A stretch of 64,000 nt of DNA from Jiangella endophytica. Lineage in GTDB: Bacteria > Actinomycetota > Actinomycetes > Jiangellales > Jiangellaceae. The stretch is taken from NCBI RefSeq assembly GCF_003427025.1, contig NZ_QVAI01000026.1:1-64000 (forward strand), given 5' to 3'. A program made the translations under genes and the position numbers. Shown in pieces: positions 41,692-50,187 of this stretch. The notes beneath the pieces were generated by a model. That model saw nothing but the letters and a program-made list of their open reading frames with translations, had not been told where the DNA came from and did not search any database. Numbering within the stretch: position 1 is the stretch's first letter; every line of letters begins with the position of its first letter.

Positions 41692-43077
41692 TCAGCTGCC
41701 GGTGAACGGCCGGCTCCGCGCCGGATCGAGGATCGCCCCGGCGTGTTCGAGGCGCGCGCGGAGCACCTCGGGATCGAGATCGGCCGGCCGCGTCCGCGCC
41801 GCGACGCTGAGCGCGGCGGCCGTGCCGGCGGCCTCGCCCAGCGCCATCACGGTCCCCATGTGCCGGATCCCGGCCATGGCCTCGCTGGTCGCCGAGATGC
41901 ACCGCCCGGTCACGAGCATCCCCTCGACACCCGCCGGCACGAGGGCGCGGTAGGGGATCTGGAACGGCTGCCGCGGCACCACGAGAGACAGCCCCGAGCC
42001 GTCGGCGTGATGGGTGTCGATGGGGCCGCCGCCGAGCGCGATCGTGTCGGCGAAGGACGTCCCTGTGTGCACGTCGTCCCCGTCCACCACGTACCGGCCG
42101 ATGACCCGCCAGGTCTCGCGCACCCCGATCCAGGAGGCGAGGGTGCCGAGCCGGGCGTTCTCGAACCCCGGCAGCTCCGTGCGCAGGAACGGGATCAGCC
42201 GGTCGACCATCCGGCGCCCGTCGATCTCCGCGAGGGCCAGTTGCGCCTCGTCCGTCCCGTCACGCCCGGAGACCCGGGTCATCAGTACGATCGCGTCGTC
42301 GCCGTGCGGGGAGCTGACGATGGACAGCAGCTTCTGCGCGAGCACTCCGCGCCGCAGGCCCTCCTCGGCGATCCGGTGCTTGTCCTCGCGTGGCAGCGAC
42401 CGGAAACGCGCCACGTCGACACCGACGACGCGTGCGATCTGGGTCATCGGCTGCCGCTTGCGCGGGTCGGCACGTTCGCCCTCGCGGGCGGCTCCGGCCT
42501 GGACCGCGATGGTGCCGTTCGCGCTCGCCTCGACGACGACGCCGGCGCGCAGCGCCTTGCGCTCGACGACGCCCTGATACACGACGCCGGCGCACACCCC
42601 GTCCTCCATGAGCGGGGCGACCGCCTGCGCATGCAGGTACGGCTGGACCCCGGCGTCGACGAGCATGTCGTCGAGGACGATCTTCAGGAGTTCCGGGTCG
42701 AACGGGAACGTGATGACGTCGAGCGGGTCGTCGCTCGCCTCGGCGAGGACGTAGCGGCCGAAGCCGGGCGACGCACCGCGCTGCTCCAGGCGATGCGTGA
42801 CCTCGAGGGGCAGGCCGCCGACGACACGACGGTCCCGCCAGAAGAAGCCCATGAGACTGGCGACCATGGCGCCGGTCGCGGTGCCGCCGAGGAACGCCGC
42901 GCGCTCGACGAGCGCGGTCCGGGCGCCCGTCCGGGCGGCGGCGATCGCGGCGCACACGCCGGACGGCCCACCGCCGACGACCACCACATCGAACCGTCCG
43001 GCGACGCGGACCGAGGCGCCGTCCTGCCAGACCTCGTCGCTGCCGGAGGACCCGGTCACCGGCGCCACCGGCCGCAC
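41692..43077 (-). CDS. FAD-dependent oxidoreductase (FAD_oxidored family), operon C
   Basis: The 461-residue protein has FDVVVVGGGPSGVCAAIAAARTGARTALVER (about 29-59) and then FLGGTATGAMVASLMGFFW. The C-terminal MLVTGRCISATSEAMAGIRHMGTVMALGEAAGTAAAL matches the layout of the operon D flavoprotein at 31141-32787. The first 25 residues before the flavin fold are extra, and the start is GTG 43077, four bases from the stop of the binding-protein gene. Shared presence of this family in operons C and D is notable. Reaction unknown. Confidence 0.9.
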   Translation of the reverse strand: MRPVAPVTGSSGSDEVWQDGASVRVAGRFDVVVVGGGPSGVCAAIAAARTGARTALVERAAFLGGTATGAMVASLMGFFWRDRRVVGGLPLEVTHRLEQRGASPGFGRYVLAEASDDPLDVITFPFDPELLKIVLDDMLVDAGVQPYLHAQAVAPLMEDGVCAGVVYQGVVERKALRAGVVVEASANGTIAVQAGAAREGERADPRKRQPMTQIARVVGVDVARFRSLPREDKHRIAEEGLRRGVLAQKLLSIVSSPHGDDAIVLMTRVSGRDGTDEAQLALAEIDGRRMVDRLIPFLRTELPGFENARLGTLASWIGVRETWRVIGRYVVDGDDVHTGTSFADTIALGGGPIDTHHADGSGLSLVVPRQPFQIPYRALVPAGVEGMLVTGRCISATSEAMAGIRHMGTVMALGEAAGTAAALSVAARTRPADLDPEVLRARLEHAGAILDPARSRPFTGS

Positions 43078-43081
43078 CTGG

Positions 43082-44035
43082 TCACGGGAGCAGTCCGTCG
43101 ATGTCGGCCGGGTTCTCGATCCAGCCCTCGAGCTCCAGCAGTTCGCCGACCCGCACGAGCGGATCCCGCGGCACCTCGGTGTCGTAGACGTCGAGATCGA
43201 GCCGCGCGACGATGTCCGGATCGAGCTCGCTGAGCACCGTCGGGACGTGTGCGCGGACGTCGTCGGGATGCTCGCCGACGTAGGCCAGCGTCTTCTCCAG
43301 AGCCCGGGTCATCGCCGCCACCAGTTCGGGGTCGCTCTCGATCAGACCGCCCGAGGTGAAGATGAGCTGGGTCGGCATCTGGGGCACCGCGTCGGAGTTG
43401 TTGGTGCCCTCGACGGCGTGATGGCCCTCGGCGATCAAGCTGCTGATGAACGGCTCGGCCGTCCACACACCGTCGACGTTCCCCTGCGCGAGCGCGGCCG
43501 GCATGTCCGCGAAGCCCATCTCCACGAACGTCACGCCGTCCGGGTCGCCACCGGCCTGCCGCACGGCCTCTCGGATGGTCAGGTCGCCCACGCTGGTGAG
43601 GGCGTTGATGGCGACCGTCCGGCCGTCCAGGTCGGCCGCGCCGCGGATCGCGGGGTCGGCGGCGAGCACCACGTTCGCGGACGCCACCGTGCCCTCGGCC
43701 GCGGTGCCGTCACCGGTCCACGGCGCGATGACGCGCACGTCCAGGCCACGATCGCGGGCCAGCAGCAGCGACACCGGCGTGCTGGAGGCGAACTCCATCT
43801 GGCCGGACGACACCGCCGGCAGCAGCGCGGCGCCGCCCTGGCCGGTCTCGACCGACAGGTCGAGTCCTTCCTCCTCGAAGAAGCCCTGGTCGATGCCGAC
43901 ATGGATGGCGGCGGTGACCGACGCCGGCAGCAGCCCGATGGTCACGTCCCGCACCCCGTCGTCGTCCTCTCCCTCGCCGCAGGCCGCGGTCACGGCCAGG
44001 ACGACGACGGCGACGATCACTGCAATGCGCCTCAT
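43082..44035 (-). CDS. Sulfonate/nitrate/taurine-type binding lipoprotein (NMT1/SsuA-like)
   Basis: The 317-residue lipoprotein has a signal with lipobox TAAC (Cys19). The mature chain DVTIGLLPASVTAAIHVGIDQGFFEEEGLDLSVETGQGGAALLPAVSSGQMEFA is the classic N-terminus of SsuA/TauA/ThiY/NMT1 proteins. LDGRTVAINALTSVGDLTIREAVRQAGGDPDGVTFVEM follows. It serves the two permeases and ATPase encoded just upstream in the transcript. The family also imports aromatic acids, pyrimidines and amines, and with the amine-handling enzymes here an amine or N-acyl amine ligand is at least as likely as a sulfonate. The overlap with the ATPase is ATGA. Confidence 0.93.
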   Translation of the reverse strand: MRRIAVIVAVVVLAVTAACGEGEDDDGVRDVTIGLLPASVTAAIHVGIDQGFFEEEGLDLSVETGQGGAALLPAVSSGQMEFASSTPVSLLLARDRGLDVRVIAPWTGDGTAAEGTVASANVVLAADPAIRGAADLDGRTVAINALTSVGDLTIREAVRQAGGDPDGVTFVEMGFADMPAALAQGNVDGVWTAEPFISSLIAEGHHAVEGTNNSDAVPQMPTQLIFTSGGLIESDPELVAAMTRALEKTLAYVGEHPDDVRAHVPTVLSELDPDIVARLDLDVYDTEVPRDPLVRVGELLELEGWIENPADIDGLLP

Positions 44036-44880
44036 GTGGTCCTCCCTTCGTAGACGTTCGGTCGGCCGATGGCCGTGGGGTCCGCCATGACCGTGCGTGC
44101 GCCCCGCTTGGCCTGCTGGACGAGGCCGTAGACGTGAGCGCGCAGCTCGGCGAACCGGGGCAGCGCGCGGGTGCTGAGCTGATCGCGCGCCGCGGGCAGG
44201 TCGACGGCGACGTCCTCGAGGACGACGGTCGGCGAGTTGGACAGGACGAGCACGCGTTGGCCGAGGTAGACGGCCTCGTCGATGTCGTGGGTGACGAAGA
44301 GGACGGTCACGCCGAGCCGCGACCACAGCGCGCGCACGAGATCCTCGAGGTCGGCCCGGGTCTGCGCGTCGACGGCGGCGAACGGCTCGTCCATCAGCAG
44401 CACGTGCGGCCCGTAGGCGACCGCCCTGGCGATCGCGACACGCTGCTGCATGCCCCCGGAGAGCTGCCACGGATACGCGTCGTGGACGTCGTCGAGGCCG
44501 ACCGTGGCGAGCGCATCGCGCACCAGGACCGCGCGGCGCTCGCGCGGGACCCTCTTCTCCTTTAGCGGGAGCTCGACGTTCGCCCGCACCGTCATCCAGG
44601 GGAAGAGGCTGCGCCCGTACTCCTGGAAGACCACAGCCATCCCGCGCGGCGGCCCGTCGATGGGCGCGCCCTCGAAGCGCACCTCTCCGCCGGTGACGTC
44701 GAGCAGTCCCGCGATGCAGCGCAGCAACGTCGTCTTGCCCGCGCCGGACGGGCCGACGACGCACACCAGTTCGCCGGCGGTGACCTCGAAGTGCAGGTCC
44801 CGCACGGCCTCGACCCGGCGGTCCCCGCCGGCGTAGATCTTCCGGACGTGGTCGACCGCGAGTACGGGTGCTGTGGTCAT
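44032..44880 (-). CDS. Sulfonate/nitrate/taurine-type ABC ATPase (SsuB/TauB-like)
   Basis: The 282-residue single-domain ATPase has GPSGAGKTT (about 43-51), the Q-loop MAVVFQEYGRSLFPWMTVRANVELPL, signature LSGGMQQRVAIARAV and Walker B VLLMDEPFAAVDAQTR, with switch His in FVTHDIDEAVYLG. About 40 residues after the ATPase core are basic. It overlaps the binding-protein gene by four bases. Confidence 0.94.
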   Translation of the reverse strand: MTTAPVLAVDHVRKIYAGGDRRVEAVRDLHFEVTAGELVCVVGPSGAGKTTLLRCIAGLLDVTGGEVRFEGAPIDGPPRGMAVVFQEYGRSLFPWMTVRANVELPLKEKRVPRERRAVLVRDALATVGLDDVHDAYPWQLSGGMQQRVAIARAVAYGPHVLLMDEPFAAVDAQTRADLEDLVRALWSRLGVTVLFVTHDIDEAVYLGQRVLVLSNSPTVVLEDVAVDLPAARDQLSTRALPRFAELRAHVYGLVQQAKRGARTVMADPTAIGRPNVYEGRTT

Positions 44881-44890
44881 GGATGCCCTC

Positions 44891-45655
44891 TCATTGGTGC
44901 CGCCGGAGGCCGAAGTACCAGGCCAGAACCCGGTTCTCGACGAGCTTGAAGGCCAGCGCGAGGGTCACGCCGATGACGCCGAGCAGGAGGATCCCCGACC
45001 ACATCTGCGGGATCGCGAAGGACCTCTGGAACTGCACGGTCGCGAAACCCAGGCCGTTGCTCGCGGCGAACATCTCGCTGATGACCATGAGGATGATGGC
45101 GATCGACAGCGCCTGCCGGGCGCCGGTCACGATGTGCGGACTGGCGCCGCGCAGCAGGAGGTGCCGGAATCTGGCCGCCGGGCGCAGGCGGTACACGCGG
45201 GCGGTGTCCCGCAGCACCTCGTCGATCGCCCGGGCGCCCTCGGCGGTGTTGAGCAGGACCGGCCAGACGCACCCGGAGACGATCACGATCACCTTCATCT
45301 GGTCGCCGATGCCGGCGAACAACATGATGATCGGGATCAGCACCGGCGGCGGGATGGAACGGCAGAACTCCAGGACGGGCTCGCAGTACTGCCGCAGCCT
45401 GGCCGACAGTCCGATCGCCAGACCGGCCAGGATCCCGGCGGCCAACGCCAGGGCGTAGCCCGTGGCCAGGCGCAGCAGCGACGGCACGACGTCGGCCCGC
45501 AGCCGCTCGCCGAGCCAGGTCGGGCGCAGTTCAGCGACGATGTCGCTCAGCGGCGGCCAGAAGAAGCTCTGGCTGCCACGGGAGATCAGCCACCAGGCCG
45601 TCACGAGCGCGACCGGCAAGGCGGCGGCGGTGAGCGTCGAGCGGAGCAGTCTCAT
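44891..45655 (-). CDS. Sulfonate/nitrate/taurine-type ABC permease 2 (SsuC-like)
   Basis: The 254-residue permease has PPLSDIVAELRPTWLGERLRADVVPSLLRLATGYALALAAGILAGLAIGLS and the cytoplasmic coupling region VLRDTARVYRLRPAARFRHLLLRGASPHIVTGARQALSIAIILMVISEM. ATG 45655 overlaps the stop of permease 1 as ATGA. Having two different permease genes, rather than one forming a homodimer, is less common in the Ssu/Tau class. Confidence 0.93.
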   Translation of the reverse strand: MRLLRSTLTAAALPVALVTAWWLISRGSQSFFWPPLSDIVAELRPTWLGERLRADVVPSLLRLATGYALALAAGILAGLAIGLSARLRQYCEPVLEFCRSIPPPVLIPIIMLFAGIGDQMKVIVIVSGCVWPVLLNTAEGARAIDEVLRDTARVYRLRPAARFRHLLLRGASPHIVTGARQALSIAIILMVISEMFAASNGLGFATVQFQRSFAIPQMWSGILLLGVIGVTLALAFKLVENRVLAWYFGLRRHQ

Positions 45656-46422
45656 GCGGCGGCCTCTCGCCGCACCGACACGTGCCATCGCAGCGTACGG
45701 CGTTCGACGGCGCGGATCGACAGGTTCACCGCGACCCCGAGCAGGCCGGCCACGACCACCAGCGCGTACATCGTCTCCACCGCCCCGGCGGACTGAGCGA
45801 GCGCGATCTGCCGGCCGAGCCCGGGCGATCCGATCACCAGCTCGCCGGTGATGGCGAGGACGAGCGCGACGGTCGCGGCGAGCCGCAGCCCGGTCAGCAC
45901 ATAGGGCAGCGCCGTGGGCCACACGACGGTCCGGATCCGCGTGCGCAGCCCGAACCGGTAGCTGCGGGCGGTCTCGGCGGCCACCGGATCGACGTCGCGG
46001 ACGCCGTCGAGCACCTGCACGAGGACCTGCCAGAAGCTCGCGTAGACGATCAGCAGCACGGTCGAGCGCATACCGGTGCCGTACAGCAGGACCGCCAGCG
46101 GGATCAGCGCCACCGACGGGATGGGACGCAGGAACTCGATCGTCGACGCGGTCAGGGAGCGCAGAGGGGGAACGACGCCGATGGCCACCCCGAGGACGAG
46201 CCCGGCGACGGCGGCTATGCCCAGGCCGGCCGACCAGCCGCGCAGGGTGTCCAGGAGCGCAGACCAGAACGCCGGCTCGCCCACCTGACGGCCCAGCGCC
46301 GACACGATGGAGCTGAAGGGCGGCAGGTAGCCCCGCCCGACGACGTCGGTGCGCGGGAAGACCTCCAGCACGGCCACGAAGACGCCGAGCCCGGTCAGGC
46401 CACGCCGCAGGGCCGGGTTCAC
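45652..46422 (-). CDS. Sulfonate/nitrate/taurine-type ABC permease 1 (SsuC-like)
   Basis: The 256-residue permease has LPPFSSIVSALGRQVGEPAFWSALLDTLRGWSAGLGIAAVAGLVLGVAIG and the coupling region DPVAAETARSYRFGLRTRIRTVVWPTALPYVLTGLRLAATVALVLAITGEL. It starts at GTG 46422, overlapping the amidohydrolase stop as GTGA. With permease 2 it should form a heterodimeric channel. Confidence 0.93.
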   Translation of the reverse strand: MNPALRRGLTGLGVFVAVLEVFPRTDVVGRGYLPPFSSIVSALGRQVGEPAFWSALLDTLRGWSAGLGIAAVAGLVLGVAIGVVPPLRSLTASTIEFLRPIPSVALIPLAVLLYGTGMRSTVLLIVYASFWQVLVQVLDGVRDVDPVAAETARSYRFGLRTRIRTVVWPTALPYVLTGLRLAATVALVLAITGELVIGSPGLGRQIALAQSAGAVETMYALVVVAGLLGVAVNLSIRAVERRTLRWHVSVRREAAA

Positions 46423-47537
46423 GGCGCCACCGCCTCGTCCAGGACGGCCTCCAGGCGGTCGATGACGCGCGCCTGCTCCGGGGTGAGGTCCTGGAACGGG
46501 TTCGTCTCCACGATGAACCCGGCCGGGTCGCCGATCCCGGTGTCCTCACCGGCGAGCGTCTCGACGACGGCGAGCGTGCAGTACGGGACGTAGGACGGCG
46601 AGTACCCGCCCTCATGAGCCACGACGAGCCGGCCCTGGCAGACCTCGGCCGCGAGCTCCGCCACCTGCCCGGCCAGCCACCGGTAGTCCCCGACGCCCAG
46701 CAGCATGTGCCCGTTCGGATCGAAGAACGACGCGTCGTAGCCGCTGGCCACCAGGATCAGCTCCGGCGCGAACGCCCGGACCCGCGGCGCCACGATCCGA
46801 GTGAACGCCTCCCGGTACGCCTGCGAGCCCGAACCCGGCGGCAGCGGGACGTTCAGGCAGGCGCCGAGCGCGTCCGGACCGCCGACCTCTTCGACGTCGC
46901 CGGTACTGAGCTGCAGGAGCCGGTCCTGGTGCATCGAGACGGTGAGCACGTGCGGGTCGTCCCAGAAGATCTCCTGCGTGCCGTTGCCGTGGTGGACGTC
47001 CCAGTCGATCACCGCCACCCGGCCCACGCCGTGCTCTTGACGTGCCGCCTCGGCCGCGACGGCCACGTTCGCGAAGACGCACAGCCCCATGCCACGGTCG
47101 GGCAGCGCATGGTGACCGGGCGGGCGCACCAGCGCGTACGCGTTCGACACCGCGCCGTCGAGCACCGCCTTCGTCGCCGCCACGACGCCGCCCGCGCTGA
47201 GCCGGGCGATCTCCAGGTTCCCGTGCCCGAACGGGCTGCGCCAGAGCCCCCGGTCGGCGTAGCCGCCCTTGGGCAGGGCGTCCTGGCCGATCAGGAAGTC
47301 GAGGTAGTCGGGCGTGTGCACGCGCAGCAACTGCTCGTCGGTCGCCGCCGTCGCCGGCACCGGAGTCAGGCGGTCGGCCAGGCCGCTCACCCTGATCAAC
47401 GACGCGGCCCGCTGCCGGGTCGCGGGCTGGTCCAGGTGATCGCCGGGCTCCACGTACCGCCCGGGCGGGATCAGCCCTGGGCTGTGCCCCATGTCGTACC
47501 AGCTGTAGTCGTCCCGCCAGACCCATCCCGTGCTCAT
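46419..47537 (-). CDS. Histone-deacetylase-superfamily amidohydrolase (acetylpolyamine deacetylase-like)
   Basis: The 372-residue enzyme has the full zinc deacetylase set: the His-His pair 142-143 in VRPPGHHALPD, zinc ligands Asp180 and His182 in IDWDVHHGNGT, a further Asp in ASGYDASFFDPNGHML, and the catalytic Tyr region HEGGYSPSYV. Bacterial class II members remove acetyl or other acyl groups from polyamines and small amines in the cytosol. It sits in one transcript with a copper amine oxidase and an ABC importer, which suggests import of an N-acyl amine, deacylation here, and oxidation of the free amine. ATG 47537 overlaps the small membrane-protein gene by four bases. Confidence 0.93.
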   Translation of the reverse strand: MSTGWVWRDDYSWYDMGHSPGLIPPGRYVEPGDHLDQPATRQRAASLIRVSGLADRLTPVPATAATDEQLLRVHTPDYLDFLIGQDALPKGGYADRGLWRSPFGHGNLEIARLSAGGVVAATKAVLDGAVSNAYALVRPPGHHALPDRGMGLCVFANVAVAAEAARQEHGVGRVAVIDWDVHHGNGTQEIFWDDPHVLTVSMHQDRLLQLSTGDVEEVGGPDALGACLNVPLPPGSGSQAYREAFTRIVAPRVRAFAPELILVASGYDASFFDPNGHMLLGVGDYRWLAGQVAELAAEVCQGRLVVAHEGGYSPSYVPYCTLAVVETLAGEDTGIGDPAGFIVETNPFQDLTPEQARVIDRLEAVLDEAVAP

Positions 47538-47953
47538 CGGTTCCGTCCTCTCCGGCCGAGCAGGGCGGCCGACGCCAGCACCATCTCCGCGACCGCCAGC
47601 CACAGCGCGACGCTCATGAACAGGCCGCCGGGCGTGCCCGGCGCCGTGTGCGCGTGCTGCCCCACGGCGACGGCGCCGGAACTGGCGGCGCCATGGCCGA
47701 ACACGGCGTGTGCCAGGACCATCGCCGCGCTGAAGACAAGCATCATCGTCCAGGCCCGCTGCTCCGGCCGGCGCCACACGTCGGCCGCGCAGCCGGCGCA
47801 CGCCAGCGCCAGGACCGTCATGACAACGGCGCCCGAGGCGTCCGACGACCAGGCCGTCAGCACGTGCAGCACCGCCGAGAGGACCGCGCATGCCGCGGCG
47901 ATCGCGGGCAACGCGGGCCCGCGCACGACCACCTGCCGGGGTTCGGCCGTCAT
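47534..47953 (-). CDS. Small integral membrane protein of unknown function
   Basis: The 139-residue protein has about four hydrophobic segments: ALPAIAAACAVLSAVLHVLTAW, AVVMTVLALACAGCAADVW, MMLVFSAAMVLAHAVF and GGLFMSVALWLAVAEMVLASAALL. Histidines occur next to several segments (HVLTAW, LAHAVFGHGAA, GQHAH), so metal or heme contact is possible. It lies three bases after the copper amine oxidase stop and overlaps the deacetylase start, so it belongs to the pathway. A role in copper delivery is an attractive guess without direct support. I do not recognise a named family. Confidence 0.8.
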   Translation of the reverse strand: MTAEPRQVVVRGPALPAIAAACAVLSAVLHVLTAWSSDASGAVVMTVLALACAGCAADVWRRPEQRAWTMMLVFSAAMVLAHAVFGHGAASSGAVAVGQHAHTAPGTPGGLFMSVALWLAVAEMVLASAALLGRRGRNR

Positions 47954-47956
47954 CGG

Positions 47957-49942
47957 TCAGCTCCCGTGCCGGCCGTCGGCATGACACGACGGCGCCGCGC
48001 CATGGCCGGCGTGACCGCCCTCCGGCGGCAGGTCGAGCATCGGGTTGCCGTCGAAGAAGCCGTGCGGCCTGAGGTGCAGCCCGACCGTCGCCACCGGCAT
48101 GACCGGCCAGTCCTCGGGACGGACCACGTGGTGGGCGCACAGCACCGGCCACAGCACCAGGTCCGCGCCGGCCAGCGATCGGTCCTGACCGGTGTACGCC
48201 GGCAGCCCGCCTCCGCCGGGATGCTGCGCGACGTATTCGCCGGCCGCGTAGCGCTCGCGCGGACTGTACGGCGTGGCCCACAGGTGCTTCGTCGCGAACC
48301 CTCCGCGTTCGGCCTGCTGCGATCCGGGCCTGGCGAGGGGCAGCGTCAGCGAGCCGCCCAACTCCAGCTTGTACCCGATGAGCGAGCCCAGCGCGCTGCG
48401 CCGGTCGGCGTTCGCGACGAGCCAGGACTTGCCGATGGCCGGGTCGGCGAGCTGCCGGGCGGCGTGCTCGGTGTCCAGGTGCGTGTACACCTGCCGCCAC
48501 GCGTTGCCCCGCGGGTCGGTCTCGTCGTCGGCGGCCTCGGCGTGCACGGAGTAGAGGTCGTTCCGGTCGCCGTCGACGGCCATGTCGAGCCGAAGGCCGA
48601 AGAAGTGCTGGTGGTTCGGCCCGTAGAGGCCGGGCGCCACCAGTGCGCCGAACCGCGGCTCGGACCCGTCGTCGACCGCGCCGGTCGACAGCACGCCGGT
48701 GAGCTTCGACTCGAACTCGATCGTCCCGTCCAGGTACAGGTACCAGTAGAAGCCGTAGTCGTAGTTGCCCACGGTCGTGAACACGGAGATGACCAGCCGG
48801 CGGTTGCGCCGCACCTCGGCCGCGCCGCTCGAGTCGGTGTGCTTCCAGCCGATGCCGGCGTCCTCCTCGTGAACGCAGATCGCGTTCTCGATCCGCACCG
48901 GCTGGCCGTCCTGATCGGCGACGTACGCGTCGAGGTAGCTGATCTCACCCAGACAGTCGCAGCCGAGCACCAGGCTGTTGGCCATGGCGCCCAGGCCGTA
49001 CTCGCCCTCGTCGAAGACGTTCTTGTTCCAGTGCGTGTCGCCCGGGTCGGCGTAGGGCACGTACATCTCCGCCAACGAGGCGCGATGAATGACGGGCCGC
49101 TCGACGCCGCGGTCGACGTAGGTGATCTGGTGGAGCACGAGGCCCTCGCGCGGCGTGTAGCCGACGCGCAGCCGCCAGTTCGCCCAGCTCACGGCGTGAC
49201 CGTCCAGCGTGAACGACGGTCCGTCCGGCTGGGCGATGACGATCGGCTTCAGCGGTTCGCGCACCCCGGGAAACGCCGGCGTGTTGTCCGGGTCGGCGAT
49301 CCGGTCCGGGGTGTAGTTGCCCCGCCTGGGTGGGAGCGCCACCACACCGGTGTCGACCACCTCGACGACCTCACGAGCGTCCAGGTCGACCGTGACCACC
49401 AGGTTCTCCACCGGCTTGGCGTAGCCGTTGCCGTCCGGCGAGTCCTTGACGAACGTCAGCGGCCGAGCGATGCGCCGACGGTCCGGAGCGTCCTGCGGAC
49501 CGGTGTACCCGCCGGCCCACTTGTCCACGACGGCCAGCGAGAAGTCGGTGACGCCCCGGTCGCGCATCGCCTGCTGCCAGCGCGGATCCTGCCGGACCAG
49601 CCCTTCGCAGAGCCGCAGCTCCTCCTTCGTCATGGGCGCCTGGATCCCCGACACCTCGACGAGGCTGACGACCCGGCCCGCGGTGAGGTCGACGACCGCT
49701 TCCAGGGCCCGGCGGGCCGCGCGGTCGTGCAGGACCACGAACGCCTGCCGCGTCCAGGTGTCGCCCGGGCGGAACCCGGCGACGACGTCCTTGGGCGGCT
49801 CGCACAGCTCGACGTAGACGAACCGGTGATCCGGGCCCAGGCCGTGCTCACGCACGAGGATCGCCGACGCCGCCCTGATCTCCTCGGGCGTCAGCGGCTC
49901 GAGCGGATGCGCGACGGCGGCTGGGGTCTCGGGGCCGGTCAC
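47957..49942 (-). CDS. Copper amine oxidase (TPQ-dependent primary-amine oxidase)
   Basis: The 661-residue enzyme carries all hallmarks of bacterial copper amine oxidases. Residues (from GTG 49942) are the cofactor-precursor Tyr394 in VGNYDYGFYW, the catalytic-base Asp311 in NVFDEGEYGLG, the copper ligands His444 and His446 in GPNHQHFFGLRLD, and a third His in LRPHGFFDGNP near the end. It converts R-CH2-NH2 to the aldehyde with release of NH3 and H2O2. The length and residue spacing closely follow the Arthrobacter globiformis enzyme (638 aa, Asp298, Tyr382, His431/433 from memory). The frame is open further upstream to 50140, but GTG 49942 has GGGGGTGG at a good distance and begins just before the conserved part. 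No signal peptide, so probably cytosolic. Confidence 0.93.
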   Translation of the reverse strand: MTGPETPAAVAHPLEPLTPEEIRAASAILVREHGLGPDHRFVYVELCEPPKDVVAGFRPGDTWTRQAFVVLHDRAARRALEAVVDLTAGRVVSLVEVSGIQAPMTKEELRLCEGLVRQDPRWQQAMRDRGVTDFSLAVVDKWAGGYTGPQDAPDRRRIARPLTFVKDSPDGNGYAKPVENLVVTVDLDAREVVEVVDTGVVALPPRRGNYTPDRIADPDNTPAFPGVREPLKPIVIAQPDGPSFTLDGHAVSWANWRLRVGYTPREGLVLHQITYVDRGVERPVIHRASLAEMYVPYADPGDTHWNKNVFDEGEYGLGAMANSLVLGCDCLGEISYLDAYVADQDGQPVRIENAICVHEEDAGIGWKHTDSSGAAEVRRNRRLVISVFTTVGNYDYGFYWYLYLDGTIEFESKLTGVLSTGAVDDGSEPRFGALVAPGLYGPNHQHFFGLRLDMAVDGDRNDLYSVHAEAADDETDPRGNAWRQVYTHLDTEHAARQLADPAIGKSWLVANADRRSALGSLIGYKLELGGSLTLPLARPGSQQAERGGFATKHLWATPYSPRERYAAGEYVAQHPGGGGLPAYTGQDRSLAGADLVLWPVLCAHHVVRPEDWPVMPVATVGLHLRPHGFFDGNPMLDLPPEGGHAGHGAAPSCHADGRHGS

Positions 49943-50100
49943 GCCGTCCACCCCCGCCAGGACCGGTGGGGCGCGCTGCTGTGCTCTGAGGTCAGGAACA
50001 AGTAACCGAAGTCCTCTCTGCTTATTGACGATGGGCCGTGAAGGTCGGCTCATCCGCCGATGAAGGGCCCGCACCAAGCGCTGAAGATCGCGATTTACGC

Positions 50101-50110
50101 TGGTTAACCA
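50101..50110. promoter_or_regulatory. Palindrome TGGTTAACCA in the LysR/amine-oxidase divergent region
   Basis: The perfect 10-base palindrome TGGTTAACCA lies 78 bases upstream of the LysR ATG and about 160 upstream of the amine-oxidase start. LysR-type proteins usually bind T-N11-A sites near such positions, so this is a possible contact. Nothing else stands out in 49943-50187. Confidence 0.35.
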
Positions 50111-50187
50111 ACTGGGCAGAGCGATCGTGACACGCCTCACAGCGACACGTCCAAGTCCGTCTGGTGAACTGCCGATAACTTGCCCTT

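Noticed and set aside
43082-46422. Operon C importer called as a dedicated alkanesulfonate (SsuABC) system
   Set aside because: No SsuD/SsuE-type genes are in the operon; the linked enzymes handle amines and acyl groups, so only the transporter class is stated.
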